NCBI GenBank assembly: GCA_027482985.1
Contig: JAIXVO010000330.1
Coordinates: forward strand, 1 to 14,877
Length of the DNA: 14,877 bases
Origin: Cyanobacteriota bacterium
Lineage (GTDB): Bacteria > Cyanobacteriota > Cyanobacteriia > Leptolyngbyales > Leptolyngbyaceae
Direction: 5' to 3'
The notes under the pieces were generated by a model that did no database searches, had not been told where the DNA came from, and worked only from the letters and a program-made list of their open reading frames with translations. A program made the position numbers and the translations under genes. Positions 7,430-13,619 of the stretch are shown here, piece after piece. How positions within the stretch are numbered: the first letter of the stretch is position 1; each line of letters opens with the position of its first letter.

Positions 7430-9760
7430 TTAGATCGTATCAATGCGACTTGTGGAGACCGAGAGCAGGGAAGTATAGACCTGCTGCAAATAGGCTTCGA
7501 TCGCCGGGGGCCGGTTGGTGAACCGAATAAAGAACCGCCCTGGTTCAGCGGTTTTTTCTAACACTTTGGCATACACGTCATCATCCCGCGCGTCATCGTT
7601 ATCAGCGCCTAAAAAGTTCATTTTGAGATTCGTTAACGCGGCTGGGACAGAGTGACCATCGACCCAGTTCAGCCGGACTTCCGCCTCACGAGCAGATAAT
7701 TGCAGGACTTCCCCAAAGGCCAGATCGCGATCGACCTGCTTCCCTTCCAGCCGCGCGTATTGGACCTTGAGGGGTTGCGGCAAGGCGAGAAAGACTTCTT
7801 CCGGCTTCGTCAAGTGCAGATTATAGTTCCCCTCAATGCCGATCACTTCGTAAATCATGATCGGCTTGTGGACTCCTTTCGGCTGCACTTCCCGCTCTTC
7901 ATCCGTGATCACATCAGCCGACAACTCTCGAATCGTTGATTCCGAGGCAAAAATTTGCCCCCCGACCGTGTACCCTTCAATCCGGTAAGTGACGTTCACT
8001 TGATCGCCCACGACCCCGTATTTCGATCGCTTCTCGGAACCCACAATCCCGACGACCACTTCCCCAGTATTAATGCCAATCCCCATTTCGAGCTTGGGTA
8101 AGCCCAATTCCTGCATCTTCTCATTCGCGGGGATCATCGCGTGCTGCATCGCGATCGCACAGGCGATCGCCTGATCAGCGTCATTCTCGCGCACAGTGGG
8201 CGCACCAAATAAGACTAAAATCCCATCTCCCATAAATTCATCAATCGTGCCCTGATACTGGGTAATCACATCCGCCATATAGCCCAAGTACAAATTGATG
8301 ATGCGAATGACTTCTTCCGGCGGCAACCGTTCCGAAATCGCGGTAAAGCCCCGAATATCCGAAGTCAACATGGTAATTTTGCGGCGCTCTCCACCCATCT
8401 TCAGCCCTTCGGGATTTTCCAGTAAATTGGCCACAATCTCATCGGTGACAAACCGCCCAAACACTTTCCGAATTTCTTTCGCCGATTGCGCCACATAGAC
8501 CGTCACCCCCAGAGACGATCCGGCTAAGGCTAACAAAGCTGGCACCACGGGAATCCACCACCCACCGAGAAAAGCGAGGTAACTGCCGCCCGTCAATGAT
8601 CCGGCAACCAGGAGCAAACTCAGCGCCGTCCAAGGAATTCTTTTTCTCATATTTCCCCCGGACTGTTGTTGCCAGCTCAAAATTGCTCCCAACACCGCCC
8701 AGCTCAAAATCCAGACAATTTCTAACGCCTCATTCCAGGTGCGAATCAAAGGTCGCCCCTCCAACACGGCACTTAAATACTGACTGATGGCATGGGCATG
8801 AATATAGACACCCGGCATCCTCACCGTATCCTGAAACAGATTGGTGCTGTAAGGCGTGAGAAAGACATCTTTCTTACTTTCCGCTGTGGGACCAATTAAC
8901 ACCAACTTATCGCGAAAAATATCTGGGGGAATGTTGCCCTCTAAGACCGCCGCCATTGACACGGTGGGAAATTTCTGAGGTTTGCCCAACGTCCCCGCAC
9001 GGTAGTTAATCAACACCTGAAACCCCTGCGCATCCGCCCGCACATAACCGCCATCGTTAGGGCCAAAGCGATGTAAAGGAATCGACCCCAATTGAATCAA
9101 GTCATTATTGATTAATTCAACCGGGGTATTCTGCTTTTGCAGGTAAAGATAGGCCAGTTGCCAGGAGAAACTGAACAAGCCATCGCCTAAGAAAAAAAAG
9201 ATGCGCCGCACTTTCCCATCGCGATCGAGCATCATGTCATTGATCCCGATCTGATCTTTGGCTTTCAACGCCGGGGGCGGATTCACGGGTGGATTGCCAA
9301 CTTTTTGCACCCCAATCAGATTGGGCGTTGAGTTCATCACTTTTTCCAGTTCCGCATATCCGCCCAACATCCACGCCAGGGTTTTACCATCAGCCGCTGG
9401 CGAAGATTTCAACTGTGCTTTCAGTTCCGCATCCCCTGGTGGCACGGGTAGATCCCGGTAAAAGTCCAGCCCAATGCCTGTCGGTTGTTGTTGTTTAATG
9501 ATGTTGAGCAAGCGCACCATTTGCCAATCCGAGAGCGTTTCCCCCAGTTTTTGGACATCAGGTTCGTTCATCTCCACAATTACGATGCGGGCATCTACTG
9601 CTTCTTCCGGTCGCAGTTGAAAAAACTGATCCATGGCGGTCAATTCCACCAGTTCCAGCAAGCCCACAACCCGCAACAGCAATACGGTCGCCGTGACACT
9701 GGGCACCACAATAAACATGCCACGCCAACGCCAGAGCTGTTTTTTGAGCTTGTCCCACAT
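7430..9760 (-). CDS. CHASE2-domain class III adenylate/guanylate cyclase
   Basis: This is a 776-residue membrane signalling enzyme. One TM helix lies near residues 15-36 and is followed by an extracytoplasmic CHASE2 sensor to about 335. Three hydrophobic segments follow at about 345-363, 378-398 and 402-423, the usual CHASE2 layout. The class III cyclase domain spans about 455-620. The metal aspartates are Asp468 (TSDIRGF) and Asp512 (FMGDG); the transition-state pair is Asn589 and Arg593 (VNVTYR). The base-selecting positions hold Glu508 (DEFMGD) and Gly582 (YGVVGD) rather than Lys and Asp/Thr, so GTP use or relaxed specificity is possible. Residues about 660-765 look like a degenerate PilZ-type beta barrel (LQLSAREAEVRL, FFIRFTNRP). 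No Shine-Dalgarno precedes the ATG; a small ORF ends three bases upstream, suggesting coupled translation. Confidence 0.92.
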   Translation of the reverse strand: MWDKLKKQLWRWRGMFIVVPSVTATVLLLRVVGLLELVELTAMDQFFQLRPEEAVDARIVIVEMNEPDVQKLGETLSDWQMVRLLNIIKQQQPTGIGLDFYRDLPVPPGDAELKAQLKSSPAADGKTLAWMLGGYAELEKVMNSTPNLIGVQKVGNPPVNPPPALKAKDQIGINDMMLDRDGKVRRIFFFLGDGLFSFSWQLAYLYLQKQNTPVELINNDLIQLGSIPLHRFGPNDGGYVRADAQGFQVLINYRAGTLGKPQKFPTVSMAAVLEGNIPPDIFRDKLVLIGPTAESKKDVFLTPYSTNLFQDTVRMPGVYIHAHAISQYLSAVLEGRPLIRTWNEALEIVWILSWAVLGAILSWQQQSGGNMRKRIPWTALSLLLVAGSLTGGSYLAFLGGWWIPVVPALLALAGSSLGVTVYVAQSAKEIRKVFGRFVTDEIVANLLENPEGLKMGGERRKITMLTSDIRGFTAISERLPPEEVIRIINLYLGYMADVITQYQGTIDEFMGDGILVLFGAPTVRENDADQAIACAIAMQHAMIPANEKMQELGLPKLEMGIGINTGEVVVGIVGSEKRSKYGVVGDQVNVTYRIEGYTVGGQIFASESTIRELSADVITDEEREVQPKGVHKPIMIYEVIGIEGNYNLHLTKPEEVFLALPQPLKVQYARLEGKQVDRDLAFGEVLQLSAREAEVRLNWVDGHSVPAALTNLKMNFLGADNDDARDDDVYAKVLEKTAEPGRFFIRFTNRPPAIEAYLQQVYTSLLSVSTSRIDTI

Positions 9761-9763
9761 AGG

Positions 9764-9925
9764 TTAATTGGATGAACGAAACAGTGGTGCAGTGACGCAA
9801 AACCGAGGGTCTGTAGTCAACGACGACGGTGGATCTAGCGGCACGATCGCGTCAACCGGAAAGCGAATTTGACACAAGCGATCGCAAATCGTCATCCAGT
9901 TGATCAGTTTTTGCATCACTTGCAT
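9764..9925 (-). CDS. Possible 53-residue leader ORF coupled to the cyclase
   Basis: The frame starts at an ATG (9923-9925) preceded by GAGG with eight bases of spacing. It ends with TAA three bases before the cyclase ATG. The protein begins MQVMQKLINWMTICDRL and has no family that I recognise, no signal peptide and two to three cysteines. The frame can be extended to a GTG at 10054 (96 residues), but that start has no ribosome binding site. Support is the good Shine-Dalgarno and the tight junction with a cyclase gene that lacks one. Lack of recognisable homology keeps confidence low. Confidence 0.33.
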   Translation of the reverse strand: MQVMQKLINWMTICDRLCQIRFPVDAIVPLDPPSSLTTDPRFCVTAPLFRSSN

Positions 9926-10175
9926 CCCATTATCCTCATTTGGCTGCGATTCGTGAAGTAACTCGCCCCAAAGAGCCGCAGAAAACAATGAGTTTACAGT
10001 GTTTAGATACTTGCGAACGAAATCCGGAAAGATTTTCAATAAGAATTGATACACATCAACTGACGCACTGCACCCAGATCACGGGCGGAGTAGACGCAAC
10101 CGATGAGCGATCGCCCAGTTACTGCCGTTAGTCTGTCGCCAAAATCCGTCCTCATAATAGACTGGTTAAAAACTA
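9926..10175. other. Intergenic region upstream of the cyclase unit
   Basis: I see no convincing gene here. It holds a HIP1 octamer at 10107-10114, the last one for more than 2 kb, and a dyad TTGAT-ACAC-ATCAA at 10046-10059 that could be an operator for the cyclase unit. No clear -35/-10 pair could be assigned. Short open frames on both strands (30-63 codons) lack ribosome binding sites. Confidence 0.4.
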
Positions 10176-10210
10176 AAAACAGCCGCCCCTAAACAAGAGG
10201 CGGCTGTTTT
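10176..10210 (-). terminator. Strong intrinsic terminator downstream of the double-glycine peptide gene
   Basis: A perfect 12-bp stem, AAAACAGCCGCC (10176-10187) with GGCGGCTGTTTT (10199-10210), encloses an 11-base loop. Read on the - strand, the GC-rich stem is followed by TTTTTAGTTTTT, a good U tract. It lies 71 bases past the peptide stop codon. In the + direction only four T follow, so some bidirectional action is possible. Confidence 0.8.
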
Positions 10211-10281
10211 GAATGAGAAAGTCAATAATGTAACGCAGGTGCAACCTAGCAACCGAGGAAAGATAGCAACTAACCTAGGGT

Positions 10282-10428
10282 TCAACCTCCATCATCGGGG
10301 GGTCTCATGGCACCGCCAGCAACACCGCTCAAATCTTCCTCTGTAAGCTCAGCGGATTCGTTTTCAACTTCATCAGGCTTGACTTCATCCTTCTCAGCTT
10401 TTGTAATATCTTTCTCAGATTCTGCCAC
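10282..10428 (-). CDS. Double-glycine leader peptide, candidate exported peptide / RiPP or pheromone precursor
   Basis: This 48-codon gene starts with GTG at 10426-10428 and stops with TGA at 10282-10284. GGAG lies nine bases upstream of the GTG, and a TAG closes the frame 33 bases upstream of it. The peptide is very acidic. Residues 27-39 read ELTEEDLSGVAGG, which matches the export leader recognised by C39-peptidase ABC transporters: Leu at -12, Leu at -7, Val at -4 and Gly-Gly at -2/-1. It also resembles the end of Nif11-type leaders (ELSxEELxxVAGG). Cleavage after residue 39 would leave the nine-residue core AMRPPDDGG. The gene has its own promoter and terminator and is divergent from an exoprotein gene. 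No maturation enzyme or transporter is in the window, and the core has no Cys, Ser or Thr, arguing against lanthipeptide or heterocycle chemistry. A secreted signal is the simplest guess. Confidence 0.72.
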   Translation of the reverse strand: MAESEKDITKAEKDEVKPDEVENESAELTEEDLSGVAGGAMRPPDDGG

Positions 10429-10462
10429 GGTTTCGATCTCCAAGATAAATAGAATCCACTAA

Positions 10463-10492
10463 ATTATAATCTTGTCTCAATAAAATCGGCAA
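10463..10492 (-). promoter_or_regulatory. Sigma-70-type promoter of the double-glycine peptide gene
   Basis: On the - strand, TTGCCG (10487-10492) and a perfect TATAAT (10463-10468) are separated by 18 bases. Transcription would begin near 10456, giving a leader of about 28 bases before the GTG, with the GGAG inside it. Confidence 0.55.
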
Positions 10493-10500
10493 CAGTGGAA

Positions 10501-10552
10501 ACTGGTATGATAATTTCTGCGAAAACTTACAGGCGATCCTGTCTCTACCAGT
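10501..10552 (+). promoter_or_regulatory. Extended -10 promoter and nested dyads upstream of the exoprotein gene
   Basis: TGGTATGAT at 10503-10511 looks like an extended -10 element facing the exoprotein gene; no good -35 is seen. Overlapping it is an outer inverted repeat ACTGGTA (10501-10507) / TACCAGT (10546-10552). It encloses an inner repeat ACAGG-CGAT-CCTGT (10529-10542). Such nesting could be an operator or a 5' UTR hairpin controlling this gene. Confidence 0.4.
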
Positions 10553-10583
10553 AAATTCATGGATTTTGGCTCGACTTAATACG

Positions 10584-13094
10584 ATGAAACATGTTGCTGT
10601 CCTGATAACGTCCCTGCTATCCGCAAGTGCTCTGATTGGGTGGGGGAATGCCGCGTTCGCCCAAATTACCAGTGATGGCACCTTACCCATTCCCACCAGC
10701 GTTTCTCAGAGTGGCAATGATTTCACGATCACCAATGGCACGCAGGCTGGTAGTAACTTGTTTCATAGTTTTGGGCAGTTCTCAATTCCAACGAATGGTT
10801 CAGCCGTGTTTGACACCACTCAGTACATTGGTATTCAAAACATTTTTAGCCGCATCACAGGTGGAACCGTCTCCACCATTGACGGCAAGCTCCAAACCCC
10901 GGCAGGTGCTAATCTGTTTTTGCTTAATCCCAATGGCATTATTTTTGGTCCGAATGCCACCGTCTCACTAGGTGGTTCTCTATTGACAACCACAGGAAGC
11001 AGTATTCGGTTTGCCGATGGCAGTAGTTTCAGTGCTAACCCGCAAGTCCCCCCAGTTCTGACTGTCAGTGTGCCAACTGGAGTGCAGTTTGGTGCTAATC
11101 CAGGGAGCATTCAGGTGAATGGAGCGAATCTGGCAGAAGATGCTAACTCTCCAACAGATGTCACAACGCAAAGAAAAGATCCTATTACGAATAAAACGAT
11201 TGGGCTGCTGGGAGGAGAAATCACAATTACGGGTGGGAATCGAGGATTTCAAGGACGGGAAGTGATTCAGTCACGAACAGGGCGAGTTGAACTGGGTAGT
11301 GTTGATCAGAATAGCTTTGTGAATCTCAGCCTCGTCGGTCAAGGCTTTACGTTGGGGTACAGTCAAGTTCAGGCTTTTCAAAACATTCAACTGCGCCAGA
11401 ATGCTGCTGTATTTGCGGACGATGGTGGAGAGATCCAGGTACAAGGGAAGCAATTCAGATTGGTGGATGGCTCACAACTGGGTTCCTTTAACAGCACGAA
11501 TACTTCTCCTGGAAAAACGATCCTGATTAAAGCCTCTGACTCTGTTGAAGTATTGGGAACCGCTTTCTCCCAGGCTGGAACAGAATTTCAATCTGTTCTT
11601 TTTAACCAGACAGGTGGGGCTGCTAATGCGGGTACGCTGGCAATTGATACAAAGCGATTAATTGTGCAAAATGGTGGATTAATTTCGGTGTCTACCTTTG
11701 GTGCAGGGCAGGGAGGAAATCTGGCCATCGATGCTTCAGAGAGTGTTGATGTGAGTGGGGTTTCGGCAACAAGTCCAGTCAGATTATTTAGTGGGATTTC
11801 TGCGGTATCTAACCGTAGTGCAACAGGTAATGCTGGGAATTTAGTCATCAATACCAACAGATTGTCTGTAAGTAATGGTGGACAAATCAGTGCAACTACT
11901 TTCAACACTGGGCAGGGTGGAAATCTCACGATCAACGCAGATACGATCCAACTAAGTGGCGGCGGCAGCAGTCGGGTGAATGGGCTTCTAGCGCAAGCAG
12001 GGAGTAGCATCCCTCAAAACAATCTCCCAAATGCGACTGGCTCTGGAGGAAATTTAACTGTTAATACAAGAACGCTTTCGGTGCAGAATGGCTCTCGGAT
12101 TTCATCGGGGACATTCAATGCTGGCAATGCTGGCAATTTGGTGATCAATGCTGACACTGTGCAGGTCAGTGGACGGTCTTTGCTGGATGGAACACCCAGT
12201 TTAATTTCAGCGAGTTCGGCGGGGCGAGGGGCAGCGGGTAATCTGGCGATCGCGGCAGATCGAGTCGTCGTCCAAAATGGCGGTCGAATTGCGGTCAGTG
12301 GCACCAGTACTGGAATTGCTGGGAACTTAAACATTGATGCCCCCTTCATTGAATTGAATAATCAGGGGGTGTTGTTGGCTGAGACACGGGCGGGGCAGGG
12401 CAACATTACTCTGGACACTCGAGATTTGCGATTACGGAATAATAGTTTGATCAGTACGAATGCGACGGGGACGGCAACGGGGGGAAACATACGGATCTCA
12501 ACTCAGACCCTGGTTGCCTTGGAAAATAGTGATATTACGGCGAATGCACAAGAGAGTTTTGGCGGGCGCGTGAGTATTCGGGCGACGGCCATTTTTGGCA
12601 CCCAATTTCGCCCCTTTCTGACTCCCCAAAGTGACATTACGGCAACTTCGGCACTGGGGCCAGATTTTAGCGGGGCCGTGATTTTGCAAACGCCGGGGAT
12701 TGACCCCAGTCAGGGCTTGCTGCAACTGCAAACAGATGTGGTGGATGTGAGTCGGTTAGTGATTGCGGCCTGTTCGCCCACCAATCAACAAGCCACCGGA
12801 GAGTTTTTCGTCACCGGGCGGGGTGGTTTACCTGCCAGCCCATCGGATACGGTGAACGACGATCGCGTCCTCGTTGATCTGGGTTCACCTGAGCGCGATC
12901 GCGCCTCTACCACTACGCCTAATCCAGCTCCAAACGTCACTCCTGATCCCAGTCCTAAAGCAATGAGTAAAACACCACTTCTGCAAGCGCAAGGATGGGT
13001 CGTGAATGAGGCAGGGAAAGTTGTGTTAGTGGCTCAATCACCTGCACCGTCAGCATCCCGAGTTTCTAGTTCACTCTTTCCAGCCTGCAAGTAG
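10584..13094 (+). CDS. Two-partner-secretion exoprotein (TpsA, filamentous haemagglutinin N-terminal domain)
   Basis: This is an 836-residue exported protein. Residues 1-26 form a signal peptide with likely cleavage at AFA|Q. The TPS (haemagg_act) domain covers about 28-175 and includes LFLLNPNGIIFGPNA (111-125), the conserved motif recognised by outer-membrane TpsB/FhaC transporters. The centre is Gly/Asn/Ser/Thr-rich and built from degenerate beta-helix repeats (GGNLxIxA, LSVxNGGxIS). The C-terminal segment with ACSPTNQQATGEFFVTGRGGLP, then a Pro-rich linker and LLQAQGWVVNEAGKVVLVA, is the ending I associate with cyanobacterial members. I chose the ATG at 10584 because the signal peptide starts there; a TTG at 10566 would add six residues. 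The ATG has no clear Shine-Dalgarno. No TpsB partner is in the window. Its role is probably adhesion or a surface structure; a toxin domain was not seen. Confidence 0.9.
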   Translation: MKHVAVLITSLLSASALIGWGNAAFAQITSDGTLPIPTSVSQSGNDFTITNGTQAGSNLFHSFGQFSIPTNGSAVFDTTQYIGIQNIFSRITGGTVSTIDGKLQTPAGANLFLLNPNGIIFGPNATVSLGGSLLTTTGSSIRFADGSSFSANPQVPPVLTVSVPTGVQFGANPGSIQVNGANLAEDANSPTDVTTQRKDPITNKTIGLLGGEITITGGNRGFQGREVIQSRTGRVELGSVDQNSFVNLSLVGQGFTLGYSQVQAFQNIQLRQNAAVFADDGGEIQVQGKQFRLVDGSQLGSFNSTNTSPGKTILIKASDSVEVLGTAFSQAGTEFQSVLFNQTGGAANAGTLAIDTKRLIVQNGGLISVSTFGAGQGGNLAIDASESVDVSGVSATSPVRLFSGISAVSNRSATGNAGNLVINTNRLSVSNGGQISATTFNTGQGGNLTINADTIQLSGGGSSRVNGLLAQAGSSIPQNNLPNATGSGGNLTVNTRTLSVQNGSRISSGTFNAGNAGNLVINADTVQVSGRSLLDGTPSLISASSAGRGAAGNLAIAADRVVVQNGGRIAVSGTSTGIAGNLNIDAPFIELNNQGVLLAETRAGQGNITLDTRDLRLRNNSLISTNATGTATGGNIRISTQTLVALENSDITANAQESFGGRVSIRATAIFGTQFRPFLTPQSDITATSALGPDFSGAVILQTPGIDPSQGLLQLQTDVVDVSRLVIAACSPTNQQATGEFFVTGRGGLPASPSDTVNDDRVLVDLGSPERDRASTTTPNPAPNVTPDPSPKAMSKTPLLQAQGWVVNEAGKVVLVAQSPAPSASRVSSSLFPACK
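11610..12345 (+). repeat. Degenerate tandem repeats inside the exoprotein gene
   Basis: About four protein repeats start near 11613, 11820, 12031 and 12217. Each contains a GN/GGNL-(A/V/T)-I-(D/N) strand, a (R/T)-L-x-V-x-NGG-x-I-S strand and a TF-x-x-G turn. They are clear at protein level and only moderately similar as DNA, consistent with old beta-helix rungs rather than recent duplications. Confidence 0.65.
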
Positions 13095-13510
13095 CGGAGC
13101 GTTTGCTGATCGCGTCTTCCTTGGAAGTAGCGATCGAGGACCTGATGAAACACCGAATCCGCTGCGGTAATGGATGCAAATAAAGTCATGCAGGATTTTA
13201 ACTTCCAGTCATCCGGTGACCCGAAGATCTCCTGCGCCGATCGCCCCTCCACTGCCAGCAATGCCTCACAGCACGTCAGCAAACGTTGTCCCAACACAGG
13301 ATGGGCAAGATAGGCAGTGGCCTCCGCTACACTTTGAATCGCATACCGTTGTGCGGTTTCACTCTCACCCAAGCCTTTGAACTGGGGGAACACATACCAC
13401 ATCCAATGCGATCGCTTGCAACCTACCTGCAATTCGCGGAGTGCCTGATCGTAGTTAACCTGTTGTGCCTGCAAAAAGCGATCGAGGTCATGAGGATGAA
13501 TGCTCTGCAT
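13034..13510 (-). CDS. DUF1810 family protein
   Basis: This is a 158-residue soluble protein. It matches the DUF1810 pattern through its length: DLDRFLQAQ near the start, RSHWMWYVFPQFKGLG (33-48), ATAYLAHPVLGQRL, the block EALLAVEGRSAQEIFGSPDD, LKSCMTLFAS and VLDRYFQG near the end. The biochemical function of the family is not known to me. The last roughly 20 codons run into the 3' end of the convergent exoprotein gene (13034-13094), and this tail (ELETRDADGAGD) goes past where the conserved domain normally ends. The gene is divergent from the sensor gene at 13620, with about 110 bases between them. No strong Shine-Dalgarno precedes the ATG. HIP1-like sites and base composition match the rest of the chromosome, unlike the exoprotein region. 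Confidence 0.88.
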   Translation of the reverse strand: MQSIHPHDLDRFLQAQQVNYDQALRELQVGCKRSHWMWYVFPQFKGLGESETAQRYAIQSVAEATAYLAHPVLGQRLLTCCEALLAVEGRSAQEIFGSPDDWKLKSCMTLFASITAADSVFHQVLDRYFQGRRDQQTLRYLQAGKSELETRDADGAGD

Positions 13511-13619
13511 GAGGCAAAATAGAGAAATGATCCGCTCCTACAATATAGCTTTGGTCCAGCCCTGATGCCCTGAACACCCCTCCTTACCGCGATCGCGTCC
13601 TTTCCACCCGCGCCCACTC

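Noticed and set aside
9926..10054. Extension of the small ORF before the cyclase to a GTG at 10054
   Set aside because: The GTG has no ribosome binding site, while the internal ATG at 9923-9925 has GAGG at good spacing.
10103..10192. 30-codon + strand frame running into the terminator
   Set aside because: No ribosome binding site, no recognisable motif, and its stop codon lies within the terminator hairpin.
10415..10696. 93-codon - strand frame spanning the peptide start and exoprotein start
   Set aside because: It crosses both divergent promoters and overlaps two better-supported genes in other frames.
13423..13617. 64-codon - strand frame between DUF1810 and the sensor gene
   Set aside because: It overlaps the conserved start of DUF1810 in another frame and has no family features.
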